Shown here: positions 1-11,500 of the stretch, piece by piece
Layout: each line of letters opens with the position of its first letter
Position numbering within the stretch: position 1 is the stretch's first letter
Assembly: GCA_030737875.1 (NCBI GenBank)
Contig: CM060912.1
Location: 123,788,493 to 123,852,492 of the forward strand
Reading direction: 5' to 3'
DNA length: 64,000 bases
DNA from: Allium sativum
Lineage: Eukaryota > Streptophyta > Magnoliopsida > Asparagales > Amaryllidaceae
Made by a program: the position numbers and the translations under genes
Notes under the pieces: model-generated
What the model saw: only the letters and a program-made list of their open reading frames with translations
The model's database searches: none
Told to the model about the DNA's origin: nothing

Positions 1-22
1 CCAGTACACATTTTACTTCTAA

Positions 23-170
23 TTTGTATGCTTTGTAGCTACCATACGACTTTATTTACTGATAACAACATCAAAAGCTTTTATATTCCTAACTAATATC
101 AAATGCTGGTACAAAATTTTCTTTTATTTTGTATACTTTGTAGCTACCATATAACTCTATTTATTGATAA
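23..170. repeat. Two-copy direct repeat, about 105 bp period
   Basis: The segment beginning at 23 (TTTGTATGCTTTGTAGCTAC) recurs at 128 with few changes and is followed in both copies by a similar ACTxTATTTAxTGATAA stretch. It is a partial tandem duplication in AT-rich non-coding DNA. The rest of 171-1525 shows no gene or named element to me. Confidence 0.55.
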
Positions 171-1525
171 AGAGAAAACAGGCTATGTTTACGTAGTATT
201 AATGAAACTAGGGTGCATGAGGCATCAGGATGAAATTGCTGCTTGAGGCTCCATGACAGAAATGGGTGTATGAGTAACATGCGCATTGTTTAAAATATTT
301 TTGATGCACTCAGGGTCGTATAGCATGTGGCATTGTGTATGAAGCATTTATGGTACAATGTGACAGGGACTTTGTTAATGCGGTTAGAAACATATAGGCC
401 TTTAGGAAATCACCTTTTTTTTAAACACACAAACTTATTTCTCAGTAGGACTGTGCTACAACAAACATCATGTCTGGTGAAATCGTAGCAAAAAAAATGT
501 AAATGATTGTAAGCTTCGCTGCCATACATCAAATTTTTTACTAATGGACAATAGTAAATTAGTCCAGCCTATAATTTAACTTCTTAAATTAGTTGACTAT
601 AAATGCTAGAATCACCACATCAAATAGCAAGATTTTTTTTTTGATTTTTTTCCATCTCAAAATAGCATTTGTAAATATTTTGAAAGTAGCAATTCTTCAG
701 TTTATTTTATGAACATCGTTTATATATTGAAAACTTCAAACATAACTCATTAAAATTATTGAAATCAAATAAGATGTAAATGTAATAATGGATGCGTTTG
801 CAATAATTTATATGAAATAAGGCCCGGAATGAGAAAGATGGGTAAACAGTGCATAAAATCTTACTGAAAAAACAAACTCCAGAAGGAGAAACCCAACAAA
901 TAAAGTTGATGTAGAAAGTGATGTATTGATAGCTAAAACTTATAATGGGAAGTCATTCTTGATTTGGATTGGCATGCATGTAAACTATATATGTAATCTT
1001 TCATCAGGTTGTGCTATACAATAAGTGAATATATCATGTTCACATTATTGCAAGTTATCTATCATGAGGATTTCATTATACATCAAAAAGTGATGTAATC
1101 CATGGAGAAACCACTTTCTATACAATGTCGGCATGCACATGTATCTAATGGAGAATTTTTTTGGGCACACTGACTATGCTAACTGCTAAAATATTAGTGT
1201 AATTATAACTGTATAATTGATAGTACCTTTTTTCCTAATGGACAGAGAATATATGGTTTTTGTCACGTAGGTGGTCAGCACACCATGATGAGAAAAAAAA
1301 TTCAGGAGCCGACAAATTAACACACTATCATGTTTGGAAATACAATATATATTAGAGTCTAGAACTTGCCATATTTATAGGAATAAAAGGTGTAGAAACT
1401 ACTTCCACATGATATAAAATGACGTAGACAAGTTTGATTTTTTTACCTTTGGAGAGGAAAGAACACGCCTTGGATTTGAGAAGCAACCATCCCATAAAAT
1501 TGTAAGAGGTGCATAAGCTTTGAGT

Positions 1526-3120
1526 TTATTTTAGTCCTTCAACCTTCGGCTCTGGCACACACCGCTTCAGCACGTTAAAAACAAACGATGCAGAATAGAT
1601 TGGTCTTTCTGTCTGTAGAAACAAAGTTTCATAATCGTCCATAGATGATAGCAGTGATCACTTTTTTATATAAGTGAAACTAGCAGCTTTGGCGAGTGCT
1701 TTAGCGAGAAGATCAATAGATGGAATGCCAGAAGAAGCAAGAAGTTGCTCGGCTTGAGGCTTAAATATAGGGATTACTGCACCAGAGACATTAGATATAG
1801 CTTCAGCTGCTTCAGAGGCAGCAGATGCAGCTATGTTGGAAGCCTGAGGAGCAGAAATGTGCTCAGATTTGGCACCAGATTCTCTTTCAATACTGAATAT
1901 ACTACGTGAATATCTGGGTTCATAGAGAAGGACAACTATTCCGCTAGCTCCAGCTCTTCCAGTATGGCCAGAACGATGAATATAAGCTTCCACATCCCAT
2001 GAGGGTTCACATTGGATAACTAGTTGGACAACATGAATGTCCAAACCACGTGCTGCCACATTAGTTGCCACTAAAACTAAGAAACCACCTTTTCTGAATG
2101 AAGAGAGTATAACTTCACGTTGTGACCGTGCTACATCTCCATGAAGGGCACGAGCCCCAAGTAGTAATCCTGCAACTCAGATGCAAATTCTTTGGTTTTG
2201 GTGAATATTATAGTACGGCCTCCATGACTATAACAACGAATTATATCAGGGATAAGTTGTGGACGTGCTGCTTCGGAACATGGAACACAAAGATGTCTTA
2301 CACAGGCAGCGGGCTTCATTTTCTCATTGCCAACAAGATCTACTGTTTTCTTATCAGCTTTTAAAAACTTCATGGAAAGCTTTTTGACCCAATCAGGCAT
2401 TCTTGCGCTTAAAAGAAGGGTCTGGACTTTACTAACATCTTCAACTTTTCCAAGAATGAACTCGACGTCGTCAACAAATCCCATGTTAAGCATTTCACCA
2501 GCTTCATCAAGGATACAGAATTTTAGTGCTTTCAGATCAAGACGAATCCTATTTAAGAAATCTTTAATACGACCAGGAGTTGCTACTACTATATCAACTC
2601 CTCGTCTTAGTGAATTCTCTTGAGTACTCATAGAAGCACCCCCATAGACACTGCATGCAGATATTCCTATAGACGCACCATAAAATTCGAAGTCAGCATG
2701 AACCTGTTTTGCAAGTTCTCGAGTAGGCAGAAGCACCACGCCACTAGGAATCCTACCAAACCCAGTCCTCCTTGAATCTTTCAAGGATCCATTAGTCAAT
2801 GATTCTAAAATTGGTAACACAAATGCCAGAGTTTTACCCTGACCTGTTCGAGCACGCCCTACCAAATCAGACCCACCAAAACTAATATTGAAAGTCACTG
2901 CCTGAATTGGAAACAAGCTCTTGATCCCTTTGCTAATCAGCTTCTGCTTTAAACCCTCTGAAATCCTAAAATTACCTAAAGCATTCGGATCATCCTCCTC
3001 TATTTCCTCTTCCACCTCTTCTGTCAATTTAACTCTTTTAATGTTTTCACCTTCGTCGCTACCTGCCGCATCTGCATCCTTCCTTTTCTTATCCTTCTTT
3101 TTCTTTTTTCTTTTACCCAT
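1526..3120 (-). pseudogene. DEAD-box ATP-dependent RNA helicase pseudogene, RH7-like
   Basis: Plant RH7-type helicases are nucleolar RNA-unwinding enzymes. From the ATG at 3118-3120 the frame encodes a Lys/Asp-rich N-terminus (MGKRKKKKKDKKRKD), the Q-motif region near residues 64-74, Walker A ARTGQGKT at 90-97, PTRELA, and VVATPGR, then reaches the Walker B position. Several core motifs are damaged: DEAG replaces DEAD at 205-208, SAR replaces SAT at 238-240, and HRSGHTGRAG replaces HRSGRTGRAG downstream. A frameshift near 2155-2170 moves the rest into another frame (readable as ARALHGDVARSQREV, then VATNVAARGLD). A TGA at about 1658-1660 interrupts the KK-SLLSSM region where Arg is expected, and homology fades at about 1531. 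The Gly/Arg-rich C-terminal tail is absent. No intron interrupts the core, so it may be a retrocopy or a fragment captured by the surrounding transposon. Confidence 0.9.
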
Positions 3121-5108
3121 CCTCTGTTACCTCTTAGACTCCCGAGTTATTCTTCTTCTCCTTATTTTTTTTCCTATGATTTTTCAGACTTAGGGTTAGA
3201 ATAATTGCCATTAGACAGTTTGAGATCCATGGAATCGGATTTAACGAAAATTTTCAGCTTTAGTTTTGGGGTATTTGCTTCACAATCAGATAAGATGATT
3301 GAAGGCATTGTATTCAATTAGGAATACAGCTTAAGAGTAGCGGCGGCTGCTCCTCTCCTTGGAAAAAATAGAGGCGAGTAAAAGAGAAACAGGAAATTTT
3401 AGTTGCATGTTCCAGTAGCTACTAGATCAAGTTGGGGAGATCAACATATATCCTTAAAATAGAAAGGAAACAAAGTTGCTATAATTTTGAAAGAGCCTAC
3501 ACTTTCATCTCGCATATGAAGCAATGGAGGAGAAGTCATCGAATGATCACTTTTCAGTAGTGCTTTGCTCACAAGGAAATTCTTTGCACTTCTGACAATA
3601 TCATTTATCACTGAGCTGTTGGATGGTAAAAAATTTAGGATGACCTGCCAAAAAAATGATTGCACATGAACATCTAATATAAGGTTAAACATAGATCTGA
3701 TCTTGATCATGTTCGCAATGGAATTTTAAATTATATATTAGAACAAATTACAGGCTCAGGGTATGTCTTATATAATTACCATGCAGTTGGCAGTATACTT
3801 TAGTTTATCAAGTTTATACTTTATACATTGTTCAAGGACTTTTAAGAAACACACAAGTATAATGAAAAATATATTGAACATAAAACTGACAAGCAAAGTA
3901 AATAAAATAGCCAAAGTTAATTTAAAGAAGAAAGCACCATATGGTAAATAAATAAATACATACATACCTCCTTGTCTATCACTCTTACACGAAGATATTA
4001 TTGCATGTACAATGAATCTAGTGTTGCCTGTAGGTAACCTTCAATGTATAGCTGCATCATTATAAAAGTTAAGAGCATCATAAAATTACTAATAACTGCC
4101 TTTAACAATACACCAGAAGCATTTCTAAGGACCAACATAAAATAATTCATGTCAGTATCCATTTTGTTACTAAAAGGCAAATAATGATACACGACTGCAA
4201 ATTCATTACCACCTTATAAGGGAAACCAACACTCTCTTACTTTAACTATTTAAACAACTTATTCCTATAAACTGACACTCATAAGAACAAGTAAAAGAAG
4301 AATTTACCCAAAAAAAATCAGAAGCAAAATGCTAAGTGGAGGGATGAAGATTATTGCAAGAATCATACGAAAGGGAAAGAAAAGGGTTTAAAAATTTTGG
4401 TGAATTTTACTGAAAGGCACTATGATTCTACAACAATAAATTTGCATCCACGCACACACAATTTTCAATACTCAGAATATCATCTCCAGGACTATGATCA
4501 AGTAAAATCTTTCTATCTGAATCTTAAACCCTACTTCATTTGTCATAATTTTATAATCAAAACATAACCGAATCTCTTCTAAGCCTAGCTCTAGTTTATA
4601 TCTGAACTTTGATTCAATCCATTTTGAATTAAACTTTAGAAATTTTACACCATAGGAACCATTTTTGCACAAAATCTATATAACCTAAAAAGTCAAATCA
4701 TAAAAGTGTCAAATCACAAAATAGAGTTGAAATATGAAATTCGTACCTGTTTAGGGTTTATGTAGAAATATCGATACATATTATCCTATTGAAATTGATG
4801 GAGATTGCAAGGGCGTCGACAACGATGGAGAATGTTAGCACGAGCACGCGGATGACGAGAAAGTTGTTGAATAAGGGAATTTTACTGAGTTGAGAAACGG
4901 GGAAAATCAAAGATTGTAGAACCCTGAATTGAGGTTTTTTTTTAAATGTGGACAAGATGGAAATGTGACAATACAAAGGCGGACAAATTTGTTGAAGCCG
5001 CGAAATTTTTAGAAGGCGGGGGCGGGCAGAGAGTATTTTTTTGGCGTTAAACATATTATTGGTTACAGTTACATTTGAACGCCGCGAATTTCAGCAACCA
5101 AATGCTAA
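3121..5108. other. Non-coding region upstream of the helicase pseudogene
   Basis: About 2 kb of AT-rich sequence. The first 250 bases would hold the helicase 5' leader. Short frames such as minus 4758-5054 match no protein I know. I see no RNA gene and no clear element boundary until the CACTA end at 5121. Confidence 0.5.
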
Positions 5109-5121
5109 TTTTCTTGTAGTG

Positions 5122-7514
5122 AAAGAAAATAAGTATCATTATTCAAGGGTTTATAAATCAATTATTGTTTTGATAAGGTAAATTCTTATGTTAAAAGAAA
5201 TTATAAGCAGGTGAGCAGGAAATAACCTAACGATTTAGAATTCGATTAATTGTTCTTAGAAACAATTATATGAAGTTATTTAAATTAATTATATTATTAA
5301 TTAATTTAAAGTAGGAATTAACTGGAGTTGATTTAAATTTTTAGAAGAGATTATGAACTAGTTTTATATTTTAACTCGAGTTATAATGGAGTTATAAAAG
5401 GGATTTAAGAGAGCTTATAACATTAAATAGAAGGGTTACTTAACAATTTGATTAAGTAAAGGAAATGAAGGTATAAAAGAGTTAAAATTAAACCTAAGAT
5501 GTAAAAACAAGGTTTATAAAGCAAACGAGAAGTAAAGAAGTGATTGGGAATTGGAAATACTTAATGATGGAATTAAGTTAAACCATAAAAATTGAAAGGA
5601 GATTTCCCGTGGAAGGGATTTAAATGGGAGCTTGGTAAACGAAGTTGGAAATAGGAATTGAAATAATAATATCGGGTTTCGAATTTCCACTCGTATTTAT
5701 CTGAAGATAGGAACACTGTTGATCAAGGTCTGAGAGGTAATTAAAATACCCCAACTTGAACGACTTCGGGACTATCCAAGGATGTTACTAGTCGGAAAGG
5801 GCGAGAATGTGTGGTAAGATTTCCAAAGTAAGGAAAATGATATGAGATGATATTTTTCCCTAGTACGGAATTAAAAGAAGATTTGGCGATAATTTTAAAA
5901 GCCAAGTGATGCTGAGTATTAGACCATTGAATCTATTTTTATTTTCATGGATGTTTACTTGATAGTTAAATAACCGACTATCAAGTCTGGCTTTTACGAT
6001 TGTTGGTATGGAAAGACCGGGATCGAATGTATATTCAAAAACCATTCAAACCAACAAATACGAAATATATTGAAGAGATCAGGCAACGATCGAGATGGAG
6101 CATGTGAAGACCATAGATCTTCATAAAGCGGAAGAACCACTTAAAATCTCTGATTCGACCCGGAGGTATACTGGGGTTCTGTCGTGGTTGGAATCTGTGG
6201 ATTGCAAGGACTATCGCTACTAATCCATGGGGTGATTCCTATATTGGATGCAGTAGGAGGGTACCTTCGGTTCATCCTGTTCCTGGATGACTTGTATGGA
6301 CGGATGTCTGACAGAGTATTTCCAAAGGAATTACATGCGTTGATTTCTCCAAATGTACCATAGTTGATGGCGGAGAAATGGTTATTTTCTAGCTAAATAA
6401 ACTAGAGTATTTTTATGGACGTCAATCAGCGTGATGTGGCGGATCTGGGGATGTGGCATTCAAAGTGTATGATGACCAGATGTGTTCTTACCTCAAGCCT
6501 TATCAACCGGGGAAATGACAAAAAATCGGGCAGGTAGCATGGCTATGTGGGTCGCTCCCATTAGGGTGTATAATCACCTATCTAGAGAAAATCCTTTTGT
6601 TTCTAAATCTATTTCGATGTTGTCTCTTTTCGGGAAGACGGTGGGCAGCTCCCAACTGTTGGTGATATACATTCGATACACTCAAGCAAAATAAGTGGTC
6701 GGTCATGTGTGGGCCGGGTTGCAAGACGTTCTTGTTGAACCCAGTGTACTCGTCTCTAGAGATACACGATCGGTAGGTGGTCCCATACCTTGTCACAGTT
6801 GGAATCCAATCTCCAATAAGTGCCAACGGTTTTTGTTTGTATGTTATATATGTGGAGCGTGAGATGCAAGCGTTCCACTAGATTTGATAATTACTTGTAT
6901 TTAGACATTATTATAATATCAGAAAGATATTGATTTCGAAAACTGTTTTGGGTTATCGTAAAGTAAAAACCATCTGTGTTTATGTGTGGATCGGTCTTAC
7001 GATTATCCTTTTCTTTCGAAAGGATTTTAACTTTAAAATCAAGTCGTGTGATACCCTAAATGTTGTGCGAGTTTTTCTCACTCTGGTCCACCAGACTGAT
7101 CCAGTGTTTTGTAAATGCTCGGGTTAGCCCGGATGTACAGGTTCAGGTTATCCGGTACTGCGGAGCCTAGAGACGAGCTGAAGATATTCAGACGAATGAT
7201 ATCCTGCTGTGTGATTATATATATCCGAGGACAGATTATTATAACTGTCCAGAGATGTTGATGTACTCTGATATTGTAAGTATTTTCAAAAGCTCTCAAT
7301 AAATATTTATTTCTATATTATATTTTGTTCCGCTGCGATGTGAGACTCTGTGTTGATTCTGTTTCTTCTATTCTAACTTTCTATCTTTCTTATCCCTCCC
7401 TCTAATTTCTTTCTATAAAACGTTCCAGTGTTTTCGGTGTTTGTAAGGTCGGCATAAGTCATGGTAAGGGTATTTATGTCGATTTTCGGGATCGGAAATC
7501 CCTGGGTCATTACA
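5122..7514 (+). mobile_element. Ty3/gypsy element A, 5' LTR (truncated on its left)
   Basis: This stretch is repeated with few differences at 11550-13941, the right-hand part of the 3' LTR. It ends in GGGTCATTACA, the TG...CA-type LTR end, directly followed by G and a primer binding site. The left side starts abruptly at the CACTA terminus, so the first 3.0 kb of the LTR lies left of the CACTA element or is lost. The repeated short frames at 6482-7299 and 12909-13726 are non-coding LTR sequence. Confidence 0.85.
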
Positions 7515-7515
7515 G

Positions 7516-7528
7516 TGGTATCAGAGCT
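7516..7528 (+). promoter_or_regulatory. Primer binding site of gypsy element A
   Basis: TGGTATCAGAGCT lies one base after the 5' LTR end. It matches the plant initiator tRNA-Met 3' end used by most gypsy and copia elements to prime minus-strand DNA synthesis. Confidence 0.88.
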
Positions 7529-8499
7529 ATTGGTTGAGTAGTAATCTTGGCTCTATGGTGTAACTCAATAGAGATGGAGTTAGTAACACCCTAGATTGAG
7601 TTTGAGTGTATATGATAGCGTATTTGTTAATTCTATATTAAAAATTGTTTTATATATTGTGTCATTTGATCAGTTCGATTTTAAACTAGCAACGGACACA
7701 ATAATGTTGTATAAAGATGGTCAGATGAAATAATTTTGGCCATATTATATTTTTGTATAGAGAAGAATAATTTTATGATTGATTTTGAGTTCTTTGATTT
7801 ATTTGAATCGAACTCGAATTTAATCATGAATTGGAATGGTCTAATATAACTCAAATTTTCCATATATGAAAGTAGAAAGAGGAAATGGATAATGATTGAA
7901 ATAGAAATCAAAATTTGAGTTTGAAACTTAACATGATTAAAGAATTGGATATTGTAATTAAAATTTGGAGTTAGGAAATAAAAGTTGTTTGATCTGGTTG
8001 ATTGGATGGTGCATTATTGACTTGTTGTTTGTAAGATGAATTGATCAATTTCATCAAATGATTAAATGAATAAGAGAAGAGAAAAATTGAAAACGAAGAT
8101 AACAATCCTATATAGTAATCTTGAATAAAATCAAATTTAAAATAAAACTAGGAGGATTTAACCTGTAATGGTTATTGTATATCGAGCTGAGTGCGAGTTG
8201 AAAATGAAAAGGGCTGCAAGTTGCTTTGAAATTTGAGTTTGGTAGGGCTGGCGAAAAGGTAAACCTTAATATCGTCGATTAATGATTGCTCGTATATCCC
8301 TGAACCGAGTAGCCATTTGATTTTGTTCTCTTTTGAGATGCGTGAGGCCAGGGTGGCAAATGTAGTTGGTCCGATCGAGCAATGTTATGGAGGCACTGGT
8401 GAATTTTCGTGAATTTTATAGCTTGGGATTTTGATTTTGAGAATAATCGGGATTGAAAACATTCCTCTTACTTTGCAATTTCGAGGACGAAATTATTCT

Positions 8500-8512
8500 A
8501 AGGGGAGAAAAA
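8500..8512 (+). promoter_or_regulatory. Polypurine tract of gypsy element A
   Basis: AAGGGGAGAAAAA immediately precedes the TGTAACGTCCCAG start of the 3' LTR, the usual place for the plus-strand primer. Confidence 0.85.
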
Positions 8513-11500
8513 TGTAACGTCCCAGATTTTTCGACCATTTAAATTAGAATATTTAAATCAGTTTATATATTATATTTGAAATATAATGGATCTTTAATCG
8601 AATTTATTTAATTAAAATAGAGTTCGAATATATATATATTTATATATTAATTAAAACGAGCTCGAAACGATGTGATAGTTCATAATTTTTGATTTGAACT
8701 TTAACTGAATATACAGGATCCGATATATGTCGGATTTTTGTGAAATGAGACACGTTTGAACCGGTTCGATTATAGTTTTCTAATGAAAGAGAAAAATTGA
8801 AATTTCAGCTTATAGATTTCAAGTTACGTTCAATTCAAATTTTGAAATAGTCGCTGTGGACTCGTTTTTAAATTATAACGATTTATTTATTTATATTAAA
8901 GGATTTTTATATAAATGGAATATTATTAAAAACTAGAATTTTAATATCAAGTTTAAATTCTAGATGGTTTGTTGCAGAAGATGATTTTTTATAAATACGA
9001 TGATAATTATTTTCGCTAATTTTAGTTGTTGAATTTAATTCATATTATATCAAGATTATATGAGATTTAGGAAAATAAACCAACCTTAAGCTAAATATGC
9101 ACAATTGGTTCGACAAAGGAAACAAATAAAACATGAATATACCACACTTGTCGAATAAATAAAGTTGCCGCCATAAACATGAATTCTGATTACAACTCCC
9201 AACAAACTAACATTAATTGAAAAGGCAATTGAATCCTTAGCTATAGGTAGGCCAGTTGTTTTCACTATGAAGCAGCTAAATTTTCATGAAACTTCTCAAT
9301 TTGATCAACATCAAGTTACGACAAAAGTGCCATTTACTTTGTGACGTCATCCCAACCCGATTAAATGCTATTTGAACAATTTTATCTTTCATCACTTAGT
9401 GTATATATCACAACAATTGATGTATTTTGGAGGATGTTAGACTATGCAAAACAATATACCCTTACTAAGTTTTAGTTTCAAATTATCAGAAAGATTGTAA
9501 TAAAATCTGTACATGAACAGGAAAGAAATAGCAAAAACTGTATATGAACAGAAAATAAAACACATATACAAGATTGGTTGTACAAGTGAAAACCAAGAAA
9601 AAATATACATAATATTGTCTGGACATAACAGTTCAAGAAAAAAAAAATCAATCACGGCATGCCCCGTTTTCCTTTCAGAAACAGTAAAACAATCTGAGAT
9701 GACTCCACAAACTGTGACCTGGAAGAAAGGGAAAAAGGAAGATCATGATCAGCTATAATCTATAATGTCAGGTAGTGAAGATTTGAAAGTTCAATACAAA
9801 TGAAATAAATATGAACAGCAAAAATCAAATAGTGTATTTATTTGCATCAAAATCTAGACTGAAATTTATATATACATAACAGCTAAGCATATGTGCTATC
9901 AAACCTATATAGTTTTTTTTTTCAGAAATAGCTACACAGCTATAATACTATATATAAATACTCATACATCAATCTTACAGTTCAAATCCGTATTGAAGAA
10001 ACAAACCATGGCGTAATCTATACAGTTCGACCATGTTCCGTACTGGAAACCCAAATCAATGCAAATCTCTAAGACTGACACGCAACATCAACCTCAAAAG
10101 AAGAAAAACAAATCACCCTAAAGATATGGTAGCCTACCTAGAACAAACCTCGATAGACATTGATTCTATCTCAATCAAACTACTATAAATAGAGGTGTCG
10201 TCCACAAGTATTTCATCAAATTCCACCACAAGACAGTAAATGAACATGGTGCCAACCACTTATGAAATCCAAATTAAATTTATTCAGCAACCAAAAATTA
10301 AATTAAAAACTTATTTATATTGTGAATCCCACACGCTTCATTTCGGAATGGATCTGATGAAGTTTCTGATGGTTTTGCTCAATGTGAAGACGTAGGGTTC
10401 ATTTGGAGCCTCGGGTTTGAACTGTGATGGCATGGAGGTTGAGCAACAAAATGGTGGTGACTTTGGCTGTTGTAGAAGTGGGTTAAGGATGACTGGCGGA
10501 AGTATGGAGACGTGAGGATGTGATGTGGATCTTTGGCCGACCGATTAAAGAGAAAGAAGGGAGGATCGAAGAAGGAGAGGTTGCGTAGGGGGGAGGTGTC
10601 GTTGCAGCGGCCTTCGATTCGGTTGAAGGACACGAAAGGGAGAAAGGATCGGCCATTAGAGAAATTTCTGGTGGAGGCAGTGTAATTTTTGTTGTGAGGA
10701 ATAAAAGGGGATCGGGTAGGGTTTTGATGAGGATAAGTGGGCCAGGGGGAATACGGGCCGAACAAGGTTAGGGTTAAAGCCTACTTAAATTTTTAAATTT
10801 AAGCTTTAAAGTTTAATTACTTTCTCAAATTTGTTTATACGATATCACACTCGTACGTTGACATATTTATGCATGGTTGGTCTCGTTAGAACCGTAGAAA
10901 TGAGAAGGTCGAGATGGAGCAGTGTCTGTCAGGACTGGAAGCACGGAATTTTTTTTAATTAAATTAAATGTTGTTTAATTTAATTAAAAACCAGCGCTGA
11001 ACGACTAAACCAATCAAAATGAGTTAACCTCACTCAGTTCTTCCCATTTATATTTCATATAAATTGGGTTTTACTTCTATGTGCTCTGATTGTTAGTAAT
11101 TGACCAATTGCTAGTTATATATATATATTTATTTTTTCGATTTAACCAATGGAATTAAATGGACATTTAATTCCAGTAAAACGCTAAACCTTGTTCTTAT
11201 CAAATAAAGGAAATTTCCTTTGATTGGTCACGTTTATAAAATAAGCGTGATTTAAATTGTTTGAATTGTTGTGTGATCTGTTGCTGATTGATGGTTGTTA
11301 TTATCAGATAAAGGAAACAGTTCTGATTGGACGGTTGATTTGATCGATAACTGTTGAATCGAAATTCAACATTTGATTTGTTTTAACCAGTGAGTATATT
11401 TGTCGAGTATTTTGGCATCACTGTCTAGTAGTCAATCATTATACCAATTTTGGATTTTCATCGTCAAGTAAATCGACCATATTGAGTTATAAATTTGATT

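Larger units (their letters stand above)
1..5121. mobile_element. Putative CACTA-type DNA transposon, right part; left end outside the window
   Basis: The block ends at 5109-5121 with TTTTCTTGTAGTG, the inverted form of the CACTACAAGAAAA terminus typical of plant En/Spm (CACTA) elements. The next bases, AAA then GAAAATAAG, rejoin the gypsy LTR that is intact around 11550, so the junction fits a CACTA insertion into that LTR with a 3 bp AAA duplication. A related GCCGCGAA-type motif occurs twice near the end (about 4998 and 5083), as expected of subterminal repeats. I found no matching left terminus in 1-5108, so the element would be over 5.1 kb and would contain the DEAD-box pseudogene. No transposase reading frame is visible. 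The terminus is seen directly; the extent is inferred. Confidence 0.4.
7515..8512 (+). mobile_element. Interior of gypsy element A, non-coding and very short
   Basis: Only 998 bp separate the 5' LTR from the 3' LTR, with no gag, protease, reverse transcriptase or integrase frame. The element therefore cannot move by itself. It ends in GAGGACGAAATTATTCTAAG, which resembles the gag-pol 3' flank next to the polypurine tract of Tekay/Del-type chromoviruses. It is a non-autonomous derivative of LARD type or an internal deletion; the intact priming sites favour the former. Confidence 0.75.

Noticed and set aside
5860..7299. Several repeated open frames (for example 6482-6694 and its near copy 12909-13121) as conserved small proteins
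   Set aside because: They are the two LTRs of one element; similarity comes from DNA repetition, and the frames have no family or start context.
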